64,000 bases of DNA from Dactylorhiza incarnata (GCA_033032865.1 JAWHQI010000328.1:248001-312000); one strand, 5' to 3'. Shown: positions 1-10,559, counted from the first letter of the stretch. A program made the numbers and translations. Notes: generated by a model not told the origin, from the letters alone.

Positions 1-1384
1 GATGAAAGAAAGGACAAAAAGTCCCTTCTCAGATCCCAATATGAGAACTTTTAGAAGAAGGCTGAAGAAAGTGTGGTTGAGATGCATGAGAGATTCAACA
101 CCATTATAAATGAGTTGAAGGGACTGGACATGGAAATTTCTCTGACAGAAATCAGTAATAAGCTCCTCATGTGCTTCCCAAGCCCATGGGACTCAAGTAT
201 CTGGGCTATTAGAGAGTCCACATGTCAAAGAATTATCCACAGACGCTCTGTTTGTCAAGCTCATGTCCTATGAGCTCCTACTAAAGAGTAGGGCTGAGAC
301 AGAAGCCAAGGAGAAACTCCCAACTCCTAAGGAAAGTGCAATTACTCTGAAGGCTGGTGATGATGGGCCTTCCACTTCTGAGGAAGAGATGTTCAATCTC
401 TTGGCCAAACGATTCAAAAAGTGGGTCAAGTCTGATGACTCTAGAAGTAAGGAAAGGAGCTCAAGCAAACCTAGGTTTGATATTACTCCTAAGAAGGAAA
501 TTATCTACTTTGCTTGCAGAAAACTAGGTCACATTGCCCCTGAATGTCCTGAGGAACATAGGGACAGAGGCATCTGCAAGAAGGAGCACAAAGAAGAAAT
601 CCTTCAGGAAAAAGGATACGAAGAAGGGAAAAGGTTTTATTGCTAAAACCTGGAGAGACTTAGAGTCTGAGTCAAGTTCCTCTTCATCTGACAGTGATGA
701 AGAGTGTGTAGCTGAAGAAGCCTGTTTAATGGCTCTAGAATATTCTATTAAATAAATCAGGTATCTATATTTGATGAATTTGATTTCTCTTCAAAAGAGT
801 TTAAAAATTGCTTTATAGAATTTTGTCAAGACTATATTAACAATCAAAAAGAACTTAAAATAATTCGAGAAGAACTAGAAGATCTTATGAAAGAAAATTT
901 GTATTCAGTCAATTATGATTTGTGAAATCAAATTTATAAAAAGGAAACAATAATAACTAATCTAACCGATGAAAACTCAAAGCTAAAAGAAAAGCTTACA
1001 AAGGCAAAAGCCTTTGAAGAATCACTCAATGGGAGGAGTCAAAAGCTAAAGGATATTACAAAAAATCTCTCTATGAGATTTAAGCACCTTGATTTAGGAG
1101 CAGATCCATCCACTAGCACAGAACTCTCTAGCAAACCTGCCTGGAAATATCCATTTACATTTGTTAGACCTAGTGACTTTCAAATTGCTGAGACCAGACC
1201 AGTAATTAAAGCACTATACAACAATCACCCTGAAAAACTCACTGTATTTAATAAAGTAAATCCTAATAGTGAGAAGAGAACTCTAGGGAAAACAATTCAG
1301 AGAACCAATGAATTTTAAAAAAAAGGTAACACTTAGAGGAAAATCATTAGACATTCTACAGATCCACTATATCAAAATGCATTC
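1..1384 (+). pseudogene. Copia-like gag, decayed (family A, outer copy)
   Basis: This is the retrotransposon capsid/nucleocapsid polyprotein, entered mid-gene at the window edge. The sequence shows a UBN2-type gag segment (QYENF, then a run ending NKLLMCFPSPWDS). A KKWVKSD stretch and one CCHC zinc knuckle follow (CRKLGHIAPEC, first C changed to a near match). After that come a Lys-rich linker, an acidic Ser-rich block and a coiled-coil tail ending near GLGADPS/KPAW. The reading frame changes near 250, 640, 750 and 925, so no intact protein remains. The same protein is encoded at 5030-7270 (minus) and 10655-12295 (plus). The copy is interrupted at 1385 by a complete relative in the opposite orientation; its next bases resume at 8674. 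The UBN2/CCHC assignment rests on recognised family features, and the pseudogene status on visible stops. Confidence 0.85.
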
Positions 1385-1642
1385 TGAAAGTGCACAGTTA
1401 ACCTCCCTAGAATTCTCTAGAGGGGGGGGTGAATAGAGATTTAAAATATTTTGTGCAAAGTTAATATATATATATCTATGTATAATCACAGATTAGAGCT
1501 TCCCACACACCAACAAGAATTAGACAAGTAATTAAAGTAAATGCAAGAGAGAAAATCACAGCACAACACAAGAAAATATAGTGGTTCCCCAAACTTTGGG
1601 TAGTCCACTCTTCTACCCCCTTGGTAGGAATTCACTAACTTG

Positions 1643-1745
1643 CACTGAGTCTTTTGATAAGGAGACTCTTAGAACCACCCTGAGTCTTTTGATAAGGAGA
1701 CTCTTAGAACCCACTGAGTCTTTTGAAAAGGAGACTCTTAGAACC
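1643..1745 (-). repeat. 34-35-bp tandem repeat in family A LTR (3 units)
   Basis: Units begin CTGAGTCTTTTGATAAGGAG at about 1645, 1680 and 1714 and end CTCTTAGAACC. A fourth, degraded unit follows to about 1780. The same array occurs in the right LTR (7626-7728), and a four-unit version lies in the related LTR at 10131-10275, so it is a family character of the transcribed part of the LTR. Confidence 0.85.
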
Positions 1746-2305
1746 AGTACACTGAATTTTTTGAAGAGTGATTCTAAAAACTCTTTTACAGTAATGAAAA
1801 AGAATGAAAGAGAAAGAAATGAAAACAAGAATGAATCTTCTTCCTAGCAAGAAGATTAGAAGCACAAGTTATGAATTAAATCTTTCTTCTATAGAGAGAA
1901 GAAGATTTGTAGCCTTTCTCTCTTTTAGTGAGAGCAATCAGATTTTGCAGCAGTGAGCAGAAGAAGAAATGGTTGGATGTTGCTGTAGAGCTTTTTCTTA
2001 ATATCTCTCTTTTCTTTTGGGAGCTTTTCCTCTATATCATATATGTGTGGTGGATCACTCAACTCCATTTCCTGCCGACTTCCTCTTTATTTTATAGCTC
2101 TGTGTCATAAGATAGCACTATAGGAGAGGAATTAATTAGCAGCCAGAGATTTAGGAAGAGAGAAATATTTCCATAGCAGATATAACATAAATGGAAGATG
2201 TTAATTCATATTTCAAATAATATCCAAAATAGAGTTGATCAGATTAGCCAAGAATCAAATAGAAGAAAAGAATGATTCCGAACGGCTATAAAATATTAAC
2301 ATCAT

Positions 2306-2316
2306 TCTATATAAAT
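2306..2316 (-). promoter_or_regulatory. TATA box of family A LTR
   Basis: The minus strand reads GATTTATATAGAATG. It lies about 60 bases downstream, in the sense direction, of the last CGTCGA motif and upstream of the tandem repeat. The right LTR has the same site at 8289-8299. Confidence 0.6.
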
Positions 2317-2374
2317 CAGATCTTCAGAAAAGAAGGAAAGAGATCTTGGCGCAAATCTAAATCTGTCATAGAAA

Positions 2375-2609
2375 TCGACGTGCGTCGATTACTATTCGAC
2401 GTAAGCGTCGAATTCATCTTAGCCCGACGTCGAGAGAGATATAAGGAATGTGCGTCGACAAAGGTGCGTCGACTTCTCTGTATGCGTCGACTAGAAATCA
2501 GAGTAGCGTCGACAAACTATACGTCGAAATCTTCCTAAAGTTACTTCGACATATCCTGAAGAAAACGTCGACTATATTTCGACGTAGCGTCGAATACCAT
2601 TCGACGCAT
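2375..2609 (-). promoter_or_regulatory. CGTCGA motif cluster in family A LTR
   Basis: Fifteen TCGA cores occur in about 235 bases, nearly all as CGTCGA or its complement TCGACG, on both strands and at irregular 10-25-base spacing. Fewer than one would be expected by chance in AT-rich DNA. The cluster ends just upstream of the LTR TATA box, as expected for an enhancer-like block. The right LTR repeats it at 8358-8592. Function is inferred from position only. Confidence 0.7.
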
Positions 2610-2690
2610 ATTTACTTAGTCTTGTCATTCATTCATAAAACTCTTTCTTTAACTCATTTCTAGGGGTTAAGAGAAATCATTTTCCCAACA

Positions 2691-2703
2691 ATCTCCCCCT
2701 ATT
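2691..2703 (-). other. Polypurine tract, family A
   Basis: The minus strand reads AGGGGGAGAT directly next to the 3' LTR, the standard site for priming plus-strand DNA synthesis. A similar tract sits beside the family B and family C LTRs. Confidence 0.85.
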
Positions 2704-2915
2704 TGTCTTAACCCTTTTTAGGGAGAAATTGTATTGGCATAAAATCAACTCAGCACATAATTTGAAAAGATAAGAGGTATTTCACTTAATCAAAAGTGAA
2801 ATTTAGAGATGGAGATCATTTAAGCAGATATTCCAGAATCATATAAACAGCTATCATTTTTATACCAGATCATTTTCAACTATAAGATAAAATATATCAG
2901 CATTGATTTCAAATA
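2704..2915. other. Untranslated interior, no gene seen
   Basis: AT-rich DNA between the stop of the second ORF and the polypurine tract. It is probably 3' untranslated sequence of the element. I see no further structure in it. Confidence 0.5.
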
Positions 2916-4596
2916 CTACTCAGGTGGGGTAGGAGGAGTCTTTCTTTTTCTCTTGAAAACCAATGTTTTAGGAGAAGAGGATTTCTCCTTCTCACTTGTA
3001 AGAAGTTCATTTAGCTCCCACTGAGCAGGTAGCTCCCCCAGGAATAGAGCTCCTTTTATTCTTTCTTCTTCAGCCAGCAGAATATCTGTCTCTTTTTCTT
3101 TTCCAGTATCAGCTTCATTTTCTTTCTCAGTTCCATCAGCTGATTCATTTTCATCTATATTTATACCAGCTTCATTATCAGCCTCATTCACTGCTCTGCT
3201 TCCTTCCCCTTGTAGTGGTGTCATATGATTTACAGCATCTCTTGCTATGTTGAGTATCTCTATTGTTTGTTCATCAATATGGAGCTCAGGTACTATCTCA
3301 TTCCCAAGGGTTTTGAGCTGTGCTTGACTGTCAATTTTTGAGGTAGGAAGGGATTTATGAGAAGGAAATTTAGGATTGGAGAGCTGATCTTCATCTAGAT
3401 TCTCCCCCTTCTTGACCTTCTTGGCCAAGGAGGTTAAGAAAGACCTAGTCACTCTAGAGGAAGAGAGAGATGACTTTAGATCTTGCACAGAGGCACTTAC
3501 CCCATCTATTTGGGTGTGCATTTGTAGAATGGAGGAGTAAATCTGTGAGCAATGCTCATCTAGCATTGCCTGGAATTTTTGGGCTGCAGATTGGATGCAC
3601 TGAGTGAGTAGAGCCTCAGTGGATGCAGATAATTCTTGGTGTGAAAGGTGTGGAGAAGATGGAGGAGATGGAGTAATAGAAGAAGGTTGAGCAAGTGATT
3701 GAGGAGGTATTGGTGAGGATGATGATGGGAGAGTGGAGAGACTTGTTTGAGGAGGAGGAGGAGAATGAGCAGGAGAGTTAGAAGGAGATGGAGAATTTTC
3801 AGGAATGGAACCAGGCTTAGGAATTTGCCTGGTCCATTTAGAGAAAAGTGCAATGGAAATCCTTTTTCCTGGAGGGATGGGAATTCCTTTTGATCTACAG
3901 AGATCAGGGAAGGAATGGAAGAGAACCTGACTCATGATTCTCATATAAGCATTTTCCTTGTGGGAATATTTGGAGGCTATCATTTTGAGAAGACAGCTGG
4001 CCCAATCCACCTTCTTTTTCAGCACAAGAGCCCCCATGATGTTCAGCTGTTGTTTGGGTACTGCATCATGGGCTGATATTTTGCATAGCAGTATCTTCCC
4101 TACTATGTCTGCCAGCAATCTGTACTCATCTGAAAAGTCTATCTTTTTCAGATGGATTGGTCTGTCTTTTGAGAATTTCATGGTGGTAAGTAAATGCTTG
4201 ACTTCATCAGGTGTGAGTTCAATGGATTCATCACCTAATAGGGGAATAGTTTAGACTAGTCAAGTCATTCATGAGAGGCTCATTTTCTCTTCTTATTTTA
4301 TTGAAATGAAAGAGACATTAGGATATACCTGATGGGAGATCAAAGGTGACCCTAATGTGGTCTGCTGAGATTAAGACTGGTGTCTCATAGAGTGTTCCTT
4401 GAATTTCTCCTTGTTCAGAAATCTGAACATGAGATATGAGCTCTGTGAGCTCAGTTTCCAGGAGCTTGCACCTAGTGGAGATGAGTTTGTTCAGGCCCGC
4501 TTCAGTAAAGAGAGCAATGATGCTCTTGTAGTTTTCTGCGGCAGCTTGGAAGGACTCAAGGTCAATGTCGAAGCCTGAGTTGGTCTTGGGAGCCAT
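2916..4596 (-). CDS. Second ORF of family A element, spliced, unknown function
   Basis: Exon 1 runs 4596-4329, starting at the ATG at 4594-4596 (MAPKTNSGFD). Exon 2 runs 4234-2916. Removing a 94-nt GT-AG intron keeps the frame and gives about 528 residues. The N-terminal half is a compact, mostly helical-looking domain (motifs such as ADIVGKILLCKISAHDAV and MGALVLKKKVDW). It resembles the 'putative plant transposon protein' families found 3' of gag in some plant LTR elements; this is a resemblance, not a firm match. A Pro/Ser-rich linker follows (SPSPSNSPAHSPPPP), then a helix-rich stretch, an acidic Glu/Asp-rich block, and a basic Lys/Arg tail that looks like a nuclear localisation signal. 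It has its own upstream motif cluster and TATA-like box. Family C carries an analogous ORF at 21567-22504. No catalytic motif of polymerase or integrase is present. Confidence 0.7.
4235..4328 (-). other. 94-nt intron in family A second ORF
   Basis: On the minus strand the donor reads CATCAG/GTATAT and the acceptor CTATTAG/GTGATG. Unspliced, the exon 1 frame stops almost at once. Spliced, Ser-Gly joins Asp-Glu-Ser in frame and the ORF stays open to 2916. Confidence 0.75.
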
Positions 4597-4674
4597 TTTA
4601 GGTCAGTGAGAGAGAGAGAAGGATATTGTTGGACTGAGAAGATGCAGAGGTTTTGAAGGTTTCTAACTAAAGAG

Positions 4675-4940
4675 TTTATTTAAGTCAGGTGAAGCGTCGA
4701 AATAGGACTCAATTCGAGGCTTATTCGGTACTTCAATGGATGTGACTGAAAATATTGTCGCTCGATTTTATGAAGTCGACGCTACGTCGAGTTCAATTTG
4801 ACGTAAGCGTCGATATAGTCTGTTTAGAGATAACGGAGTTTCTTATTGACGTATGAGTCGATAGGAGTCAACGCATGCGTCGATTTTACTTATCGGATTG
4901 AGTCATCGACGGTGCGTTGATTAGAAGTCGACGTGACTTT
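4675..4940 (-). promoter_or_regulatory. Internal CGTCGA cluster and TATA-like box before the second ORF
   Basis: Ten TCGA cores lie in 4691-4940, with the same CGTCGA/TCGACG motif as the LTR. Immediately downstream, the minus strand reads TTAAATAAA (4675-4683), about 80 bases before the ATG of the second ORF. The intervening leader contains a CT-rich run (4605-4630), as in many plant 5' UTRs. Cluster, TATA, leader and ATG together look like an independent promoter; this is inference from layout. Confidence 0.5.
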
Positions 4941-5029
4941 TAATCTTCCTAAGAATTTTTAGTCTTCCTATTCCTAAAGGTTTCTAAGTTGGACTAGGAA
5001 TGATTTTAAGAGCAATTTGATTGATTATG

Positions 5030-7270
5030 CTAGCACTGTTTGGTAGTGTGGCCAATTTTATTGCAAATATAACATTTAATTTTCCTTTGACTAAGGAAAT
5101 TTGAGTTTAGAGAAGGGTAGAGAAGATGATTAGGATAGAAGTTTTGATCAGAATAAAAATTTCGATCAGGATGAGTGGGTCCTGAATAGGGATGAAGATG
5201 AGTGGTTTTTGGGGGAAAGGTATTTAGGTTTCTCTGAGGTTTTGTGCATCGATATCTATTCGACGTATGTTGATAATTGCGTCGATTTGTATTCGGCGCA
5301 TTCCTCAGATTGCGTTGATCTGGTATCGACGCATGGAGAAAGTTTCTTCGAATTGATGTCGACGTATCTTTATTCAAGCGTTGAGTAGAGGTCGAGGCAT
5401 CTGAGGGGTTACGTCGAGAATAAGTCGACGCATTATCGTGCATGCGTCGATATGAAGTTGACGCAACTGTTTCTTCACCAATTTTCATTTTGCCTTTCTC
5501 TGTTGTTACTCTCTCATGGTTTGTTTTTCTTGGATTGATTGTTTCTTCAGATGAAGTATGTAAATCATCAGCTGAATAATAAGATGTTTCATCAAATTCC
5601 TTGGTTCCTTTTTCTCCCTTATCCTGTGGGTCTTTTTCTTGGTTTAACAAATTAACAGGTTTAGTGAATCTTACAGGGCTCATCCAAGCAGGTTTGTTGG
5701 ATGAAGTTAGGCTGACTGAGGGATCAGCCCCTAGCCCAAGATGTTTGGGTCTTATTGTTTGTTTTTCAGTGATTTCCTTAAGAGTTTGGCTTCTTATTTT
5801 TATTGATTCTTCAAAGGCTTTTGCCTGGGTTACTTTATTCTTAAGGAACTGATTTTTTATTCTGGCCCTTTCTGTTTTCTTTTCTATTCTGCTAGCTATT
5901 GATTCATAATCTTTAGAGGAGTCAATTTCTATGTTTCTCTGGTTTTTAGCTACATTGATTTGTTCCTTTAGATCCTCAATTTCTTGTTGTGTTTTTAGGT
6001 GATCTAGGTACATTTTCATAAAATCATTTCTAAAGTTATCACTTTGAAAATCTATGTCATCAAACATACTTACCTTATCCTCATCCTCAGATTCCTCAAT
6101 GAGAATGAGGTTCTTTTCTTTTTCATCATCAGAAGATGTGCTTTCTTCTGATCCTGTTTCACTCCATGATTCATCATCATTCTTTGTGTCTTCAAAGGTC
6201 ATCAAGCATATGTCTTCTTGCCCAGATTCTTCATTGTCACTCTTAGAGGATGAACTATCCTCAGAGTTTGTTTCATCCCAGACTTCTGCAATAAAGCCTC
6301 TTTCTTTCTTCTTCCCTTTTTCCTTGAGATCTTTCTTTTTCAGACTTTTCTTTGTCTCAACATTCTCTGGACAATCTGAAGCAATATGTCCAGGTTTCCT
6401 GCAAGAATAACACACAATTTCTTTAGTGGGAGTTTTGTCATACCTTGGTTTTGACTCCCTCCTTTTTTATCCATCTTTCTTGACCCATTTCTTAAATCTT
6501 CTGGCCAAGAAACTGAATAATTCTTCTTCAGTGACAGGGGTTCCTTCTTCTGTTGCCTTTAGAGAAATGTTACTGCTTTTTGAGGAACTTAGGGTGTTTT
6601 CTCTTCTTTCCTTCTCCTCTCTAGTTTTCAGCAACTGCTCATAGGATCTGAGTTTTCCTAAGAGAGCATCTGTTGAGATCTCTTTTTGTCCTCTTGTATC
6701 TCTTATTGCCCAAATCCTTGAGTCCCATGAACTTGGGAGACTCATTAGTAATTTGTCATTTATCTCAGTAAGAGAGATTTCTCTATCCAATTCTCTTAGT
6801 TGATTGATGATCAGACTGAATCTGTCATACATTTCAGAGATGCTCTCTTCAGCCTTCTTTTGAAAGTTCTCATATTGAGAGATCAATAGGGCCTTCTTGT
6901 CTTTCTTTTCATCAGTACTTCCTTCCACCATCTTTGTGAGGGCATCCCAAATTTCCTTGGATGATTCACAGTCAACAACCTTTTGAAAGATGTCATCTGA
7001 GAGAGTTGAGACAAGTATGTTCATGGCCTTTAGATCATGAGTTCTTGCCTTCTTCTCATCTTCTGTCCATTCAGATCTTGGAACAAGTGTTTGTGTGACA
7101 TTGCCATTTGCATCCTTTCTATAAGGCTTTGGGGGACCTGTTACAGTAATATTGAACAAGTTAGTATCAATGGAATTCATGTAAATTCTGATTCTTGTTT
7201 TCCAAACTGCAAATTTTTCAAGATTGCACATTGGTGGTCTGGTGGAAGCATAATCTTTGATTTGTGCCAT
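5030..7270 (-). pseudogene. gag of complete family A element, one premature stop
   Basis: The ATG at 7268-7270 gives MAQIKDYASTRPPMCNLEKF, matching the start of the related copy at 10655. The frame stays open to 5030 except for one TAA at 6467-6469, after KKWVKKDG. About 746 codons result. In order: a UBN2-type gag domain; a CCHC knuckle (CYSCRKPGHIASDC); a Lys-rich linker; an acidic Ser/Glu block; a coiled coil; a repetitive ASTS/RRN region encoded by the CGTCGA motif; and a second CCHC knuckle (CYICNKIGHTTKQC) right at the stop. In ordinary Copia elements pol continues in frame from here; here it ends. The product would package RNA in virus-like particles. The stop may be recent, since the LTRs are almost identical. 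Confidence 0.85.
5247..5466 (-). repeat. CGTCGA motif repeats inside gag
   Basis: Ten TCGA cores in about 220 bases, in frame with gag, encode irregular repeats such as DASTS, RRNPS and RRNFL between the coiled coil and the second zinc knuckle. The motif is the one clustered in this element's LTRs and before its second ORF. The outer copy of the family lacks a visible equivalent in its truncated gag. Confidence 0.75.
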
Positions 7271-7349
7271 GTGAAAAATAGTTTTGAAATTATATATATA
7301 TATAAGAGGTGGGATCTTTTTGATCAAGGAGTTATCCTTTTTAGATCAA

Positions 7350-7366
7350 CCTCGCTCTGATACCAA
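7350..7366 (-). other. Primer binding site, initiator-Met tRNA type
   Basis: The minus strand reads TTGGTATCAGAGCGAGG one base from the 5' LTR. TGGTATCAGAGC is the standard complement of the 3' end of plant initiator-Met tRNA. It fixes the element's orientation. Confidence 0.93.
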
Positions 7367-7367
7367 T

Positions 7368-8673
7368 TGAAAGTGCACAGTTAACCTCCCTAGAATTCTC
7401 TAGAGGGGGGGGGGGGTGAATAGAGATTTAAAATATTTTGTGCAAAGTTAATATATATCTATGTATAATCACAGATTAGAGCTTCCCACACACCAACAAG
7501 AATTAGACAAGTAATTAAAGTAAATGCAAGAGAGAAAATCACAGCACAACACAAGAAAATATAGTGGTTCCCCAAACTTTGGGTAGTCCACTCTTCTACC
7601 CCCTTGGTAGGAATTCACTAACTTGCACTGAGTCTTTTGATAAGGAGACTCTTAGAACCACCCTGAGTCTTTTGATAAGGAGACTCTTAGAACCCACTGA
7701 GTCTTTTGAAAAGGAGACTCTTAGAACCAGTACACTGAATTTTTTGAAGAGTGATTCTAAAAACTCTTTTACAGTAATGAAAAAGAATGAAAGAGAAAGA
7801 AATGAAAACAAGAATGAATCTTCTTCCTAGCAAGAAGATTAGAAGCACAAGTTATGAATTAAATCTTTCTTCTATAGAGAGAAGAAGATTTGTAGCCTTT
7901 CTCTCTTTTAGTGAGAGCAATCAGATTTTGCAGCAGTGAGCAGAAGAAGAAATGGTTGGATGTTGCTGTAGAGCTTTTTCTTAATATCTCTCTTTTCTTT
8001 TGGGAGCTTTTCCTCTATATCATATATGTGTGGTGGATCACTCAACTCCATTTCCTGCCGACTTCCTCTTTATTTTATAGCTCTGTGTCATAAGATAGCA
8101 CTATAGGAGAGGAATTAATTAGCAGCCAGAGATTTAGGAAGAGAGAAATATTTCCATAGCAGATATAACATAAATGGAAGATGTTAATTCATATTTCAAA
8201 TAATATCCAAAATAGAGTTGATCAGATTAGCCAAGAATCAAATAGAAGGAAAGAATGATTCCGAACTGCTATAAAATATTAACATCATTCTATATAAATC
8301 AGATCTTCAGAAAAGAAGGAAAGAGATCTTGGCGCAAATCTAAATCTGTCATAGAAATCGACGTGCGTCGATTACTATTCGACGTAAGCGTCGAATTCAT
8401 CTTAGCCCGACGTCGAGAGAGATATAAGGAATGTGCGTCAACAAAGGTGCGTCGACTTCTCTGTATGCGTCGACTAGAAATCAGAGTAGCGTCGACAAAC
8501 TATATGTCGAAATCTTCCTAAAGTTACTTCGACATATCCTGAAGAAAACGTCGACTATATTTCGACGTAGCGTCGAATACCATTCGACGCATATTTACTT
8601 AGTCTTGTCATTCATTCATAAAACTCTTTCTTTAACTCATTTCTAGGGGTTAAGAGAAATCATTTTCCCAACA
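7368..8673 (-). repeat. 5' LTR of the complete family A element
   Basis: 1306 bp, the partner of 1385-2690. It carries the TATA box at 8289-8299, the CGTCGA cluster at 8358-8592 (one core lost to a G-to-A change) and the tandem repeat at 7626-7728. The flanking CATTC at 8674-8678 is the right target-site duplication. Confidence 0.93.
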
Positions 8674-8678
8674 CATTC

Positions 8679-8877
8679 TATGCAAACTTTAAATATCAAG
8701 ATAATAAATATTGGCCTAATAGACCTATTTTCTGACATCCAAAAGGATATCATGAAAGACCCACATATACTTTAATTTCACCTTATATTCATAAAAGCAA
8801 AGGGCCTAAGGTAACTTGGGTACCTTCTAATGTTTGAGTTACATGTGTATGAAAATTTTGGGTTCTTCACTTAGAGA
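8679..8877 (+). pseudogene. Resumed 3' end of outer family A gag
   Basis: This continues the gag interrupted at 1384. The frame reads FYANFKYQDNKYWPNRPIF, a stop, then ends near KGPKVTWVPSNV. KGPK..WVP is the signature of the gag-pol junction in plant Copia elements. An LTR of the same family starts right after it, so pol is absent here too, either by ancestry or by deletion. Confidence 0.65.
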
Positions 8878-9064
8878 TGTTGGGAAAAACACCCTTGTGA
8901 TTTATCTAAATAAATTATCATAAAGTGATTTCATAATTTAGGATATATTGCCCATGTTGTATAGAGAGGGTAATCTGGTTATTAGATGTCCTAGGATATC
9001 ACATTCACACCAAAGTGTCAAGACCTATCCAGAACAAGCACAAAATTCAGTTGAGTTAAAATTG

Positions 9065-9480
9065 TGTCGAATAAAAGTCGACACAACTTCGACTAGAAGT
9101 CAAAGCAACTTTGAATACAAGTAGAAGTAAATCAGACTTAAGTCAAAGTATAGTTGAAGTCGACGCAATACAGAAAAGCACTCGACGCAGAAGACAGAGC
9201 TTGTAAAAGATATATTAGAAGTCGGCGCAACTTTGATTTGAATTCAACGCAGAAGAAGAATCTGTCAAAGCAATATCAGAAGTCGGCGCAACTGCGATTT
9301 GAAGTCGACGCAGAAGTTCAAGTTCAGATTCCAACTCTACAACTCGCCCGATACGTAGATAGGTATTCGATGCAACGTCGACATCTGACTTCAGCCAGAG
9401 CTAAGAAGGATTTTGAAGCTGCTTCGATAAGAACTCAGAGGTGCGTCGAATAGAGGGAAAATGAATTCGATGCTACATCG
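9065..9480 (+). promoter_or_regulatory. Expanded, decaying CGTCGA cluster
   Basis: Many GTCGACGCA / AGAAGTCGGCGCA units with variants such as GTCAAAGCA occur over about 415 bases. The pattern looks like an older, CpG-depleted version of the family A LTR cluster. A reading frame across it (9154-9453) exists only because of the repeat. Confidence 0.65.
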
Positions 9481-10130
9481 AGTACAGTCAAAAAGGAAGG
9501 TTTTCTGGTATCTTTTTAGATACTTTTCCATAAGGTATCCGAGGCTATGATCTGTCTTCTAATGGCTTGTTTATTTCCAAGAATGGAATGAAGTACTTCA
9601 GATGGACAACAAAGACATTCTTGGAAGTTATTCAAAATAGATTGATGGGTTGGGAAACAGAAAAAAAAAAGAAATACTTTTGTCCAAAGGATATTCCATC
9701 TAAGGACAGAATAGAAGAGGAAAGAAATTCAAATACTATTCGACAAAAAATAAGTATACACACAGAGAAGAAGAACACAAGAATTGAAACTTCTCTCAGT
9801 CTTCTTCTTCCCCTGCTGAAGCTTTCTCTCAGAAAAGAAGAACAACTCTGTATAGGAATACAAACAAAGTTGCTTCTTCTTAATATCTTACATCAGCAAG
9901 CAATCAAGAGTGTAGAGTTCACAGAGGATCACAAGCTCATAACCCTTGCATTGTTCTCTACCATAAGCAAGGGTTCATCATATACAGATCCTCAAGAACA
10001 TCAAAAGATAGCATCCTATGTCATAGTTGTAGAAGGATTTATACAGCAGAATCATTCTCTTCTTCTTCTTTATTTCTCCTTTTCTATTCTGTTACTAAGA
10101 AAGGGTCCTAAGAATCCCTCTTTAAATGAT

Positions 10131-10275
10131 TCAGTTGGTTCTAAGAGTCTCCTTATCAAAAGACTTAGTGGTTCTAAGTGTCTCCTTATCAAAAGACTCA
10201 GTGTGTGGTTTTAAGTGTCTCCTTATCAAAAGTATCAGTGTTGGTTCTGAGAGTCTCCCTTTCAAAATACTCAAG
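10131..10275 (+). repeat. Four-unit tandem repeat in the plus-strand LTR
   Basis: Units of about 35-40 bases contain GTCTCCTTATCAAAAGACTC and start GGTTCTAAG. This is the same array as at 1643-1745, read on the other strand, with one more unit. Confidence 0.85.
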
Positions 10276-10559
10276 CACTAGATAGTAAAATCCTACCAGG
10301 TGGTAGAAGAGTGGACTACCCACATTTTGAGGAACCACTATAAAAATTTTGTGTCATCTTTGCTTGTTTTCCTGTTGTCCCTTTTATTGTTTACTATTTT
10401 TCTAGCTCCTTTGTTAATTTTATTCTGTGTTGGTTGTACTGATTACATAGTTATTGTAATAGTTTTATTATTGTGTGTGCATATTTAGGATAAAGTTTGT
10501 AAATCTCTATTCACCCCCCCCCCTAACGAATAATTATAGGTTACACTGTGCACTTTCAA

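Larger units (their letters stand above)
1385..2690 (-). repeat. 3' LTR of the complete family A element
   Basis: It starts TGAAAGTGCACAG and ends TTTTCCCAACA on the plus strand. In the element's sense it begins TGTTGGGAAAA and ends TGTGCACTTTCA, with a C-tract (TATTCACCCCCC) just before the end, typical of plant Copia LTRs. It carries a CGTCGA motif cluster, a TATA box and a 34-35-bp tandem repeat, listed separately. Short ORFs inside it recur in the right LTR and are taken as non-coding. Confidence 0.93.
1385..8673 (-). mobile_element. Complete non-autonomous LTR retrotransposon (family A, gag-only, TR-GAG-like)
   Basis: Two 1306-bp LTRs (1385-2690 and 7368-8673) flank a 4.7-kb interior. 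The LTRs run TG...CA and the element is bracketed by a perfect 5-bp duplication, CATTC, at 1380-1384 and 8674-8678. A primer binding site lies beside the right LTR and a polypurine tract beside the left one, so the element reads right to left. The interior has gag and a second spliced ORF but nothing resembling protease, integrase, reverse transcriptase or RNase H. By eye the LTRs differ at about four bases plus two simple-repeat lengths (a G run of 8 versus 12, and a TA run), so insertion was recent. The layout matches the published TR-GAG class of non-autonomous elements; mobilisation by an autonomous Copia relative is inferred. Confidence 0.92.
8878..10558 (+). repeat. Family A-related LTR, plus orientation (1681 bp)
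   Basis: It begins TGTTGGGAAAAACAC and ends CACTGTGCACTTTCA, the same termini as the family A LTRs in sense orientation. A C-tract (TTCACCCCCC) precedes the end. It is longer than the complete element's LTRs and diverged, with an expanded motif block. It sits between two plus-strand gag copies, giving a gag-LTR-gag tandem order. A degenerate primer binding site follows. No clear polypurine tract precedes it. Confidence 0.85.

Noticed and set aside
2272..2538. Arg-rich 88-codon frame, repeated at 8255-8521
   Set aside because: It is the translation of the CGTCGA cluster in the LTR promoter region. The motif, not a protein, explains it.
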